NCBI GenBank assembly: GCA_963761005.1
Contig: CAVXFK010000008.1
Location: forward strand, 186,001 to 250,000
From: DASWJZ01 sp963761005
Lineage (GTDB): Bacteria > Pseudomonadota > Alphaproteobacteria > Rhizobiales > Afifellaceae
Direction of reading: 5' to 3'
Length of the DNA stretch: 64,000 bases
In this document: in pieces, positions 28,921 through 37,286 of the stretch
Layout of the letters: each line of letters opens with the position of its first letter
Position numbering within the stretch: the first letter of the stretch is position 1
Notes under the pieces: generated by a model
Databases searched by the model: none
The model's input: the letters and a program-made list of their open reading frames with translations, nothing else
What the model was told of the DNA's origin: nothing
Program-made: the position numbers and the translations under genes

Positions 28921-29642
28921 GCACGCCACTTCTCACGGTTCGCGGCGTCTCGACCTACTACGGCAAGATCATCGCGCTGCGCGGAGTCGACATCGATGTC
29001 AACGAGGGCGAGATCGTCACCTTGATCGGCGCCAACGGCGCCGGCAAGTCGACGCTGATGATGACCATCTGCGGCAGCCCGCGTGCGCGCTCCGGTGCGA
29101 TCCGCTTCGACGGCACCGACATCACTCACTTGCCGACCCATGAAATCATGCGCATGGCGATCTCGCAGGCGCCGGAGGGACGCCACATCTTCCCGCGCAT
29201 GACGGTGCTGGAAAACCTGCAGATGGGCGCCGTCGTTTCGAACGCCGATTACTTCGACCAGGATCTGGCGCGCATCTACGAGGTCTTTCCGGTGCTCAAG
29301 CAGCGCGCCTCCCAGCGCGGCGGCACGCTGTCCGGCGGTGAGCAGCAGATGCTTGCCATCGCGCGTGCCCTGATGAGTAGGCCGCGCCTGCTGCTTCTTG
29401 ACGAGCCGTCCCTCGGTCTCGCGCCGCTGCTCGTCCGGCAGATTTTTGCGGTGCTGCGCGAACTGAACCAGAAAGACGGGCTGACGGTATTCCTGGTCGA
29501 GCAGAACGCCTACCACGCTCTCAACCTTGCCCATCGCGGCTACGTGATGGTCAATGGCAGGATCACGATGGCGGGCACCGGCAAGGAACTGCTCGCCCGC
29601 GAGGAGGTGCGTATGGCCTATCTCGAAGGCGGCAAGCACTAA
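28917..29642 (+). CDS. livF: Branched-chain amino acid ABC ATPase LivF
   Basis: A 241-residue ATPase; Walker A GANGAGKST at residues 38-46, signature LSGGEQQMLAIARAL, Walker B LLLLDEPSLGLAP. It starts at a TTG that overlaps the livG stop by four bases (TTGA), so it depends on coupled translation. It pairs with LivG to power the LivHM channel. Confidence 0.95.
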   Translation: MSTPLLTVRGVSTYYGKIIALRGVDIDVNEGEIVTLIGANGAGKSTLMMTICGSPRARSGAIRFDGTDITHLPTHEIMRMAISQAPEGRHIFPRMTVLENLQMGAVVSNADYFDQDLARIYEVFPVLKQRASQRGGTLSGGEQQMLAIARALMSRPRLLLLDEPSLGLAPLLVRQIFAVLRELNQKDGLTVFLVEQNAYHALNLAHRGYVMVNGRITMAGTGKELLAREEVRMAYLEGGKH

Positions 29643-29658
29643 CGACGGAGACGACGTC

Positions 29659-30021
29659 ATGGGTGTCATCTGGGAAACCACGATCGTCGATTTTCTACTC
29701 GTCACGGTATTTCTCGGTGGCGGCGCCGCCTATCTCACCGGCCGCGCGATCGCCATTGTCTGGAGCCCCCTCCCCTTGCTTGTGTTTTACATCCTGTTGC
29801 TGGATTCCGCCGTGCGCTTCATCCATTACTCTCTTTTCGGCGGCACATTGCTTTCCTTGCACTACTACGCCGTCGATCTGGTCGTCCTGCTTATCCTTGC
29901 CGGGCTGGGCTTTCGACTGACCCGATCGGCCCAGATGGCCGGCCAATACGGCTGGCTCTACCGGCGCGCCGGCCCCCTTTGGTGGCGGCGCCGCCCGGCA
30001 GCAACCGGCGAGACGCGGTAG
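29659..30021 (+). CDS. DUF6867 family membrane protein
   Basis: A 120-residue protein with three hydrophobic segments (about residues 9-33, 36-56 and 67-86) and the family segments GGGAAYLTGRAIAIVW, RFIHYSLFGGTLLSLHYY and GQYGWLYRRAGPLWW. DUF6867 members sit directly after livF in many Hyphomicrobiales, which suggests an accessory role in this importer; none is established. The ATG is 16 bases after the livF stop. The C-terminal tail is basic. Confidence 0.85.
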   Translation: MGVIWETTIVDFLLVTVFLGGGAAYLTGRAIAIVWSPLPLLVFYILLLDSAVRFIHYSLFGGTLLSLHYYAVDLVVLLILAGLGFRLTRSAQMAGQYGWLYRRAGPLWWRRRPAATGETR

Positions 30022-30146
30022 TTGTTCGCCGGCAATGTCTGCAGATTGCGCGGTTTCGATCAGCGCGATAGGCTGAGACTAGTCGGGGCATCAGCCCCGC
30101 CCAAGGTAAGGTGCTTGGCTGCACCAGTTGTGGAGGTGATTTGCTT

Positions 30147-31253
30147 ATGAAAAACGCACTCAAGGCCGGTATTGCCCTGTCCTTAACGGTTGCGATGGCC
30201 GGCATCGCGCATGCACAGATCGCGATCGCCACCGCCGGACCGATGACGGGCCAATACGCGGCGTTCGGCGCGCAGCTTAAGGCTGGTGCCGAGCAGGCGG
30301 TTGCCGACATCAATGCCGCCGGCGGCGTCCTTGGTCAGCAACTCACGCTTGAAATCGGCGATGACGCCTGCGATCCGAAGCAAGCGGTCGCAGTCGCCAA
30401 CCAGCTTGTCGCCAAGGGCGTCGTCTTCGTCGCCGGGCATTTCTGCTCCGGCTCGTCGATCCCGGCCTCGTCAGTCTACAACGACTCCGGCGTCGTTCAG
30501 ATTTCGCCGGCTTCGACCAATCCGAAGTTTACCGACGAGCGTCCCGGTCCGGGCACCTACCGTGTTTGCGGTCGCGACGATCAGCAAGGCGAGATCGCAG
30601 GCAACTTCCTTGCCAAGCACTTCGGCGACAAGAACATCGCCATCGTCGACGACAAGAGCACGTACGGGAAAGGCCTTGCCGACCAGACGCGGAAATTCCT
30701 GAATGACGCCGGCAAGAAAGAGGTCCTCGACGAGTCCGTCAACGCGGGTGAGAAGGATTACACCGCGCTGGTATCGAAGCTGAAAGCCAACAACGTCGAC
30801 GTGCTTTACTATGGCGGCTACCACCCTGAGGCCGGCCTGATCAAGCGCCAGATGGTTGACCAGGGCATGAGCACGATTCTGGTCTCGGGCGACGCGCTCG
30901 TCACGGACGAGTATTGGCAGATCACCGGTGATGCCGGACAAGGCACGCTGATGACCTTCTCGCCGGACCCGCGCAAGAATCCTGAGGCGAAGCCGGTCGT
31001 CGATGAACTGGAAGCCGCCGGCAAGACGACCGAGGGCTATGCGCTCTACACCTACGCCGCAGTGAAGGTGTGGGCGGACGCGGTGAATGCCGCCGGTTCG
31101 ACCGACTTCGACAAGGTTGTCGCCGCACTGAACGCGGGCAAGTTCAAGACCGTGCTCGGCGATCTTCAGTTCGACAAAAAGGGTGACGTCACCTTGCCGG
31201 GCTACGTCGTCTACGAGTGGAAGGACGGCAAGTACGACTACCTGCAAATGTAG
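30147..31253 (+). CDS. Branched-chain amino acid ABC substrate-binding protein
   Basis: A 368-residue periplasmic binding protein of the LivJ/LivK family. Signal peptide MKNALKAGIALSLTVAMAGIAHA, then QIAIATAGPMTGQYAAFG and GDDACDPKQAVAVANQLV, the conserved ligand-pocket and cysteine segments. The ATG at 30147 has TGGAGGTG upstream, so the longer frame from 30111 is rejected. It is the last gene of the liv group and is followed by a strong terminator. It determines the ligand spectrum of the importer. Confidence 0.95.
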   Translation: MKNALKAGIALSLTVAMAGIAHAQIAIATAGPMTGQYAAFGAQLKAGAEQAVADINAAGGVLGQQLTLEIGDDACDPKQAVAVANQLVAKGVVFVAGHFCSGSSIPASSVYNDSGVVQISPASTNPKFTDERPGPGTYRVCGRDDQQGEIAGNFLAKHFGDKNIAIVDDKSTYGKGLADQTRKFLNDAGKKEVLDESVNAGEKDYTALVSKLKANNVDVLYYGGYHPEAGLIKRQMVDQGMSTILVSGDALVTDEYWQITGDAGQGTLMTFSPDPRKNPEAKPVVDELEAAGKTTEGYALYTYAAVKVWADAVNAAGSTDFDKVVAALNAGKFKTVLGDLQFDKKGDVTLPGYVVYEWKDGKYDYLQM

Positions 31254-31289
31254 TCGCGCCCGACCAAATTGCCGCTTCGGCGGCGGAGA

Positions 31290-31318
31290 GACCCCGGCGG
31301 CAGCGCCGGGGTCTTTTT
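31290..31318 (+). terminator. Intrinsic terminator of the liv operon
   Basis: GACCCCGGCG and CGCCGGGGTC form a perfect 10-bp stem with a GCAG loop, followed by five T. It lies 37 bases after the stop codon of the binding-protein gene. Confidence 0.92.
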
Positions 31319-31442
31319 GTTGCCCGCTCATTTCGGCGGCTACCACGTGGAGGCCGCGCCTGATAATGCGTCAAAGTCGAGCGGAGCGTGGACGCGATCC
31401 TTGTGCCGTTGGGCCGCGGGGCCCATGCTGGAGCATCGAAAC

Positions 31443-31910
31443 ATGACCCGAATGATCATGCGACCGCTGGCTTTGGCCTTGATCATGCTGCTGTTCGGCT
31501 GCTCCGACAAAGGCCCATACCTCGACATCTCCGGCGGCGGCTTCATCTTCAACTACCGCGTATCGGAAGCCTATGCGGGGTTCATCGCCGCGCCGTTGCG
31601 CACGCTTCCCGAGCATTCGCGCATCGAAGCGACCTTCGAGGATCCGGGCGGCGGGTCGCCGATCGTGCTGAGCGAGGACGTCGCGCCGGCGCGCACCCAA
31701 TATACGTTTTCGACCCAGCCGCTCTTCGGCATCAAGGCCAACACCGACTACGAAGTGACGATCAAACTCGTCGCGGCTGACGGCAAGGAGCTCGAGAAGG
31801 TCACCAAGACCTTCCGTTCGGATGTCGACGAATCCGTGCTGGCGGAAAAGCCGCTCACCATTGGTCCGGGCTACACCAAGAATCCGGCGCTGAACGAGAA
31901 CGGCCAATGA
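31443..31910 (+). CDS. Lipoprotein of unknown function
   Basis: A 155-residue protein with a lipoprotein signal: MTRMIMRPLALALIMLLFGC, lipobox LFGC with Cys20. The mature part is beta-rich (ISGGGFIFNYRVSEAYAGF, HSRIEATFEDPGGGSPIVL, NTDYEVTIKLVAADGKE), consistent with an immunoglobulin-like or fibronectin-type fold. The ATG at 31443 is chosen over 31269, which would precede the terminator region. Its stop overlaps the start of the P1 peptidase gene by four bases, so the two are probably translated together. I do not recognise a named family. Confidence 0.75.
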   Translation: MTRMIMRPLALALIMLLFGCSDKGPYLDISGGGFIFNYRVSEAYAGFIAAPLRTLPEHSRIEATFEDPGGGSPIVLSEDVAPARTQYTFSTQPLFGIKANTDYEVTIKLVAADGKELEKVTKTFRSDVDESVLAEKPLTIGPGYTKNPALNENGQ

Positions 31911-32890
31911 GCCCCCTCCCCGGCCTCTCGATCGGCCACGCGACCGACGCCGCGATGAAATCCGGCGTCACGGTGTTCCTGCCCGACGCGCCGGCGATTG
32001 CCGCCGTGCAGGTCATGGGCGGCGCGCCGGCGAGCCGCGAGGCCGCCGCCTTGAGCCCGGAAAACAGCGTGGAGCGCATCGACGCGATCGTTCTTACCGG
32101 CGGCTCCGCCTTCGGGCTCGCCGCCGCCGACGGCGCGATGGATTGGCTGGCTGCGAACGGACGCGGCTTTGCCGTCGGCCCGGTGCGCGTGCCGATCTCG
32201 CCGGCCGCCGCGCTCTTCGATCTGAACAATGGCGGGGAGAAGCCAGCCGATCTCGCCTCGGCCTATCGCGCGCTCGGCCGCGCCGCATGCGAGGCGGCCG
32301 GGGGCGACATCGCGCTTGGCTCCGTCGGGGCGGGCACCGGTGCGACGACGGCGGATTTGAAGGGCGGCTTCGGCGCCGCCGAGACCGTGCTTGGCGACGG
32401 GAGCCGTGTCGCCGCCTTCGTCGCAGTCAATTCCGTCGGCCGCGTCACGCTCGGCACGACACCGCATTTTCGCGCTGCGCCTTTCGAGCACGACGCCGAG
32501 TTCGGCGGCCTCGGGTTTCCCGCAGAGCTTCCCTCCGACGCGGGCGCGGTCGTGACCAAGGTGCCGCGCGAGCCTGGCGCGAACACGACGCTTGCGGTCA
32601 TTGCCACCGACTGCGCGCTCACGCGCGCCGAGGCGAAGCGCCTTGCCATCACGGCGCACGACGGCATCGCACTCGCGATCTTCCCCGCGCACACGCCGTT
32701 TGACGGCGACACGGTATTCGCGCTTTCGACCGGCGCGCGCGAGCTCGCGGGCGGCATGCGGGCGCTTGGGCCGCTCTGCGCCGCAGCCGCGGAGACGCTC
32801 GCCCGCGCCATCGCCCGTGCCGTCTTCGCCGCGACGCCCGCCGAGAGCGACCGCTTTCCGACGTGGCGAGGCCGCTATGGCGCCAGCTGA
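31907..32890 (+). CDS. P1 family peptidase (S58, DmpA/NylC-like)
   Basis: A 327-residue Ntn-type hydrolase that self-cleaves. The cleavage-site region GANTTLAVIATD matches the G-x-N-T/S motif at which the family splits into two chains, with the new N-terminal Thr as nucleophile. SVERIDAIVLTGGSAFGLAAADG and GSVGAGTGATTADLKGGFG are conserved family stretches. Members act as aminopeptidases or amidases. It follows the lipoprotein gene with an ATGA overlap. Confidence 0.93.
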   Translation: MSPLPGLSIGHATDAAMKSGVTVFLPDAPAIAAVQVMGGAPASREAAALSPENSVERIDAIVLTGGSAFGLAAADGAMDWLAANGRGFAVGPVRVPISPAAALFDLNNGGEKPADLASAYRALGRAACEAAGGDIALGSVGAGTGATTADLKGGFGAAETVLGDGSRVAAFVAVNSVGRVTLGTTPHFRAAPFEHDAEFGGLGFPAELPSDAGAVVTKVPREPGANTTLAVIATDCALTRAEAKRLAITAHDGIALAIFPAHTPFDGDTVFALSTGARELAGGMRALGPLCAAAAETLARAIARAVFAATPAESDRFPTWRGRYGAS

Positions 32891-32949
32891 AAGATGACGG
32901 CGACCGCCATCGACGCGACAGAAGCTCTCGTGCTAGGGGCGGGCCTGGA

Positions 32950-33633
32950 ATGAACCGACCGCTCAAGATCGCCGCTTCCGTCCTCGCCTCCGATTTCAGC
33001 CGTCTCGGCGAAGAGATCGAGGCCGTCGACGCGGCCGGCGCCGATCTCATCCATCTCGACGTGATGGATGGACATTTCGTCCCGAATCTCAGCTTCGGCG
33101 CGCTGGTGATCAGCCATGTCCGCGCGCGCACGAAGAAGCCTTTCGACACGCATCTAATGATCGCGCCGACCGACCGATATCTTGAGGGCTTCGCGGCGGC
33201 GGGGGCGGACATCATCACCGTCCACGCGGAAGCAGGTCCGCATCTTGACCGCTCGCTCGAGGCGATCCGCGCGCTCGGCAAGCGCGCCGGCGTCGCGATT
33301 AACCCGGCCACGCCGCCGAGCGCGATCCAGCACGTGCTCGACCGGCTCGACGTGGTCCTCGTGATGACGGTCAATCCGGGTTTCGGCGGTCAGGTCTTCA
33401 TCCCGGCGATGCTCGAGAAGATCCGCCAGGTCAAAGCCCTCACGGCCGGACGCGACATCGACATCTCGGTCGATGGCGGCATCGATCCGAAGACTGTCGG
33501 TGCGGCCGTTGCTGCCGGCGCCAATGTGCTCGTCGCCGGTGCCGCGGTCTTCAAAGGCGGCGCGCAAAAGTACGCCGAGAACATCGCGGCAATCCGCAAG
33601 GGGGCTGGCAAGGCCGGCGGCGGCTGGGCGTAG
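32950..33633 (+). CDS. rpe: Ribulose-phosphate 3-epimerase
   Basis: Interconverts ribulose-5-phosphate and xylulose-5-phosphate in the pentose-phosphate/Calvin pathway. A 227-residue TIM-barrel enzyme; metal-site motifs HLDVMDGHFVPNL, FDTHLMI, MTVNPGFGGQVFI and ISVDGGID are present. The start at 32950 gives the family-standard KIAASVLASDFSRLGEEI; the upstream frame to 32863 has no family match. Confidence 0.96.
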   Translation: MNRPLKIAASVLASDFSRLGEEIEAVDAAGADLIHLDVMDGHFVPNLSFGALVISHVRARTKKPFDTHLMIAPTDRYLEGFAAAGADIITVHAEAGPHLDRSLEAIRALGKRAGVAINPATPPSAIQHVLDRLDVVLVMTVNPGFGGQVFIPAMLEKIRQVKALTAGRDIDISVDGGIDPKTVGAAVAAGANVLVAGAAVFKGGAQKYAENIAAIRKGAGKAGGGWA

Positions 33634-33736
33634 GCGACCGTGACGCGGCGTGCGCCGCGAGGTTCATAAGCCTGAAGCGTCGCGTTGAAGAATCGCAGCG
33701 CTCTGCTATGCCTTTGCAGCAAGAACGGAGCACCGG

Positions 33737-35044
33737 ATGATCCCGCGCTACAGCCGCCCGGAGATGGCCGCCATCTGGTCGCCCGAGACGAAGTTCCGCA
33801 TCTGGTTCGAGATCGAGGCGCACGCGCTTGACGCGATGGCGGAGCTCGGCCTGGTCTCGAAAGAGACCGCCGCCAAGGTGTGGGAGAAGGGCCGGGACGC
33901 CGCCTTCGACGTCGCGCGAATCGACGCGATCGAGCGCGAGGTGAAGCACGACGTCATCGCCTTCCTCACCCACCTTGCCGAGATCGTCGGGCCGGAAGCA
34001 CGGTTCGTGCATCTCGGCCTGACCTCGTCCGACGTGCTCGACACCTGCTTCAACGTGCAGCTCACGCGCGCGGCCGACATCCTGATCGCCGACACCGATG
34101 CGCTGCTTCAGGCGCTGAAGCGCCGCGCCTTCGAATACAAGGACACGCCGACGATCGGCCGCTCGCACGGCATCCATGCCGAGCCGACCACGTTCGGCCT
34201 GAAGCTCGCCTTCGCTTATGCGGAGTTCGACCGAGCGCGCGAGCGGCTCGCGCGGGCCCGCGAAGAGGTGTCGACCGCCTCGATCTCCGGCGCAGTCGGC
34301 ACTTTCGCCAACATCGATCCACGTGTCGAAACGCATGTTGCGAAGGCGCTCGGGCTTCGTCCCGAGCCGATCTCGACCCAGGTGATCCCGCGCGACCGGC
34401 ACGCAATGTTCTTCGCGACGCTTGCCGTCGTGGCGTCGTCGGTCGAGCGACTCGCCACCGAGATCCGGCACCTGCAACGGACCGAGGTCCTCGAGGCGGA
34501 GGAGTATTTCGCGCCCGGCCAGAAGGGCTCCTCCGCGATGCCCCACAAGCGCAATCCGGTGCTGTCGGAGAATCTCGTCGGGCTTGCGCGGATGGTGCGC
34601 GCCTACGCGCTACCCGCGATGGAGAACGTTGCGCTCTGGCACGAGCGCGACATCTCTCACTCCTCGGTTGAGCGGATGATCGGACCGGACGCGACCGTCA
34701 CGCTCGACTTCGCGCTCGCGCGCCTCGCAGGCGTCGTCGACAAGCTGCTCGTCTATCCGGAGCGCATGCGAGAAAACCTCGACAGTCTCGGCGGCCTCAT
34801 CCATTCGCAGCGCGTGCTCCTTGCGCTGATCGACGCCGGGCTCTCGCGCGAGGCCGCCTACGCGCTGGTGCAGCGGAACGCGATGAAGGTCTGGGACCGA
34901 GGCGCGGATTTCTTGGCCGAACTTCTCGCCGACGAGGAGGTCCGCGCCGCCCTCCCTGAATGCACGATCCGCGCGATATTCGATCTCGGCTATCACACCA
35001 AGCACGTCGACGCGATCTTCCGCCGGGTCTTTGGCGCGGCGTGA
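33737..35044 (+). CDS. purB: Adenylosuccinate lyase
   Basis: A 435-residue enzyme with two steps in purine synthesis (SAICAR to AICAR, adenylosuccinate to AMP). The signature GSSAMPHKRNPVLSENL is clear, as are SRPEMAAIWSPETKF-like N-terminus, LTSSDVLDTCFN and RSHGIHAEPTTFGLK. It stands apart from the purCSQL cluster about 2.2 kb downstream. The length is normal. Confidence 0.97.
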   Translation: MIPRYSRPEMAAIWSPETKFRIWFEIEAHALDAMAELGLVSKETAAKVWEKGRDAAFDVARIDAIEREVKHDVIAFLTHLAEIVGPEARFVHLGLTSSDVLDTCFNVQLTRAADILIADTDALLQALKRRAFEYKDTPTIGRSHGIHAEPTTFGLKLAFAYAEFDRARERLARAREEVSTASISGAVGTFANIDPRVETHVAKALGLRPEPISTQVIPRDRHAMFFATLAVVASSVERLATEIRHLQRTEVLEAEEYFAPGQKGSSAMPHKRNPVLSENLVGLARMVRAYALPAMENVALWHERDISHSSVERMIGPDATVTLDFALARLAGVVDKLLVYPERMRENLDSLGGLIHSQRVLLALIDAGLSREAAYALVQRNAMKVWDRGADFLAELLADEEVRAALPECTIRAIFDLGYHTKHVDAIFRRVFGAA

Positions 35045-35221
35045 CGATTCCCGCTGAACGAAACGTGTACAAATCGATGATGAAAAACTCTTCGCGCCTC
35101 CTTGTTACGCACTTTTCGTCGGCGTAGTGGTTCGACCCATTACGGTTTCGTAAGGAACCGTGGAACGCGGCATCGCCCCGCGCGTTGGGGCAGAGCTGCT
35201 TTCGTGGGAAAGGATTTTGGC

Positions 35222-35554
35222 ATGGCTGCCAATCGTCAGGGTGGGTCCTCGAACAGCACCCTCTATTTCATCGTTGGCGCGCTGATCATCGCGGTGCTGA
35301 TCATCGGCTGGTTCATGTACGGCAAGAAGGAGGCTCCACCTGCCGCGCCGGCCGCAACCGAGGCGCCTGCGATGGCGCCCGCGCCGGCTCCGGCCATGGC
35401 GCCTGAGCCTGCGCCGGCGATGGCGCCGGAACCGGCACCTGCTATGGCGCCAGAACCTGCGCCCGCGATGGCGCCGGAACCCGCACCGGCCATGGCGCCG
35501 GAACCGGCACCTGCTATGGCGCCGGAGCCTGCGCCGGCACCAGCGCCGCAATAG
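35222..35554 (+). CDS. Membrane-anchored protein with Ala-Met-Ala-Pro-Glu-Pro repeats
   Basis: A 110-residue protein: short N-terminus, one membrane helix (about residues 12-36, TLYFIVGALIIAVLIIGWF), a KKEAPP link and a Pro/Ala-rich tail made of seven 8-residue units, mostly AMAPEPAP. It is preferred from the ATG at 35222 because the upstream frame has no helix. A tail of this kind usually spans periplasm or acts as a linker, as in TonB-like proteins, but no partner is visible. It is followed by a strong terminator. Confidence 0.75.
   Translation: MAANRQGGSSNSTLYFIVGALIIAVLIIGWFMYGKKEAPPAAPAATEAPAMAPAPAPAMAPEPAPAMAPEPAPAMAPEPAPAMAPEPAPAMAPEPAPAMAPEPAPAPAPQ
35369..35539 (+). repeat. 24-base tandem repeat inside the Pro/Ala-rich protein gene
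   Basis: Seven units of 24 bases start with ATGGCGCC at 35372, 35396, 35420, 35444, 35468, 35492 and 35516. The encoded unit is constant apart from one Glu/Ala exchange in unit 1, but silent positions vary. Units 3 and 6 are identical, suggesting a 72-base duplication. Confidence 0.95.
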
Positions 35555-35578
35555 GGCTTTACCGTTCAGTGACCTCAC

Positions 35579-35607
35579 GGGGCGCCGCCCTTGCGGCGCC
35601 CCTTTTT
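35579..35607 (+). terminator. Intrinsic terminator after the Pro/Ala-repeat gene
   Basis: GGGGCGCCGC and GCGGCGCCCC form a 10-bp perfect stem with a CCTT loop, followed by five T. It is 24 bases after the stop codon. Confidence 0.92.
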
Positions 35608-35670
35608 CTTCGGTACCTGCCGCCCGCGACTCCTGATAGAAAGCAGCGTCCCGAATCAGAACGGATTGAG

Positions 35671-35961
35671 ATGGCGACCCCAAAACAAGGCGCGAGGCGG
35701 CCGGGCGCACATTTGGTCGACCGAGGGCGGGATACCGGCGCACCGCCCCGCGAGCATCAGGAGCGGACGGGGGACGAAGAGGCCGAGCCGGCGGCACGGC
35801 CGCCGCGCAACTACATGCTTGCCCTGATCCTTGCGCTGATCGTGTTCGTGATCCTGATCAGCGTTCGCGTACTTTGGGACGGCATGGAGCCTCGACGCGC
35901 GCCGCCCGGCGCGCTCGTGCCGGAGCAGACAACGCCCGCGACGCCGGCGCCGTCGAACTGA
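35671..35961 (+). CDS. Small single-pass membrane protein
   Basis: A 96-residue protein: a charged 45-residue N-terminus, a membrane helix (about residues 48-68, NYMLALILALIVFVILISV) and a Pro-rich short tail. The ATG at 35671 has GGATTGAG just upstream. The function is unknown. It follows the terminator and overlaps nothing; the convergent aldolase gene ends 10 bases away. Confidence 0.6.
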   Translation: MATPKQGARRPGAHLVDRGRDTGAPPREHQERTGDEEAEPAARPPRNYMLALILALIVFVILISVRVLWDGMEPRRAPPGALVPEQTTPATPAPSN

Positions 35962-35971
35962 GCGCTGCCGC

Positions 35972-36748
35972 TCAGCCCTTCGACGCGGCGACCAGCGCGT
36001 TCGCGCCGGAGCCGAGATAGACGAAGTCGCTGCCAAGCGCGATCAGCCGGAAGCCGAGTTCGCGCGCGCGGCGCCCGGCCTCGGCCGTGACCCCGAGCGT
36101 GCAGGAGATTTTTCCAGCACGCTCCGCCTTCTTGGCCACTTCCGCCGCGGCGGCGAGCATGTCGGCGTTGTTGGGATCGACCCACGCGCCTTCGGAAAGC
36201 GCGATCGAAAAATCCGACGGTCCGACGAAGACGCCGTCGATGCCGTCGACGGCGAGGATATCGTCGAGCGCCGCCTGCGCTGCCCGGGTCTCGATCATGG
36301 CGATCGCCAGCGTCTCGCGATTGGCGGACTCGAGATAGGCCTTGGGGCTCGGCGCGCCCTGCAGCGCCAAGACGCGCGTCGGCCCCCAGGAGCGGTCGCC
36401 AAGCGGCGGAAACTTCATGAACGTCGCGAAGGCCCGGGCGTCGTCGACCGAGTTCACCATCGGCGCGATGACCGCCGCCGCGCCAAAGTCGAGCGCCCGG
36501 CTCGCCATCTCGAAGCGGCCGACCGGGATGCGCACCACTGCGGGCTTGCCGGCGAGCGCGATCGCGGCAACGCCGCGCATGACGCTTTCGGTCGAGTGGC
36601 AGCCGTGCTGCATGTCGAGGGTGACAGCGTCGAAGCTGCTCCGCGCCAAGAACTCGGCGACGAGCGGGTCGGGGATCGCCGACCAGGCGGTGTACAGCGT
36701 CTCGCCGGCCTGGAGCCGCGAGCGAAAGGCATTTTCGGCCAATTGCAT
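35972..36748 (-). CDS. HpcH/HpaI family aldolase
   Basis: A 258-residue class II aldolase of the HpaI/GarL family that cleaves 2-keto-3-deoxy acids to pyruvate and an aldehyde. Active-site segments are VTLDMQHGCH with the catalytic His, IPVGRFEMASRALDFGA, IAMIETRAAQ and GVFVGPSDFSIAL with the metal ligands Glu and Asp. The specific substrate is unknown; nearby pca genes and the hydratase at 60 kb would fit aromatic-acid breakdown, but the genes are not adjacent. The DUF1476 gene lies 4 bases upstream on the same strand. Confidence 0.9.
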   Translation of the reverse strand: MQLAENAFRSRLQAGETLYTAWSAIPDPLVAEFLARSSFDAVTLDMQHGCHSTESVMRGVAAIALAGKPAVVRIPVGRFEMASRALDFGAAAVIAPMVNSVDDARAFATFMKFPPLGDRSWGPTRVLALQGAPSPKAYLESANRETLAIAMIETRAAQAALDDILAVDGIDGVFVGPSDFSIALSEGAWVDPNNADMLAAAAEVAKKAERAGKISCTLGVTAEAGRRARELGFRLIALGSDFVYLGSGANALVAASKG

Positions 36749-36752
36749 GATC

Positions 36753-37076
36753 CTATTTGCCGGCTTCTATCTGGGCGACCGCCTCGTCCATCAACTCCTC
36801 CATGGTGCGGCGGATCTGGTGGTCGGACTGGGCGACGCCGGCGGCGTCAAAGTCCGCGCGCACCTTGCTGAAAACGTCCTCGTCGCCGGCCTCCTTCATG
36901 TCGGCGCGCACCACCTCGCGCGCATAGGCCTCAGCATCGGAGCCGCTTTTCCCAAGCTTTTCCGCCGCCCACAGGCCGAGCAGCTTGTTGCGCCGCGCCG
37001 TCGACTTGAACCGCAGCTCTTCGTCGCGCGCAAACTTGCTCTCGAAGCCTTCTTCGCGTTTGTTGAAGGTCGTCAT
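36753..37076 (-). CDS. DUF1476 protein, F1-ATPase inhibitor zeta type
   Basis: A 107-residue helical protein, starting MTTFNKREEGFESKFARDEE, the DUF1476 hallmark. In Paracoccus this family is the zeta subunit that inhibits the F1F0-ATPase hydrolysis through its N-terminal helix. KATARRNKLLGLWAAEKLG-like and IRRTMEELMDEAVAQI continue the pattern. A strong GAGGAGGGAG precedes the ATG. It sits just upstream of the aldolase, with only 4 bases between. Confidence 0.9.
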   Translation of the reverse strand: MTTFNKREEGFESKFARDEELRFKSTARRNKLLGLWAAEKLGKSGSDAEAYAREVVRADMKEAGDEDVFSKVRADFDAAGVAQSDHQIRRTMEELMDEAVAQIEAGK

Positions 37077-37286
37077 CCAATCTCCCTCCTCGGGCCCGGC
37101 CCTTCCCTAGCGGCGACGGAAGAAAGGCGCAACGACCCGTTATCCCGGGGCACGGCCCGGCCTACGTTGCCGTACATTGTGTCTCTCCGGCCTTTCCGCT
37201 AGGTTCCGCGCCGCAGACGGATCGGCAGCGATTCCGCCACTTGCCGGTGTCCCACACGCGTCCACATATCCTGACCCATGAGAGCC

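Noticed and set aside
35369..35539. CRISPR array
   Set aside because: The 24-base units are directly adjacent, coding and without spacers, so they are a coding tandem repeat.
35105..35797. 230-residue minus-strand frame opposite the Pro/Ala repeat
   Set aside because: It is the Arg-rich mirror of the tandem repeat and overlaps two terminators; the plus-strand gene has a membrane helix and an ATG in context.
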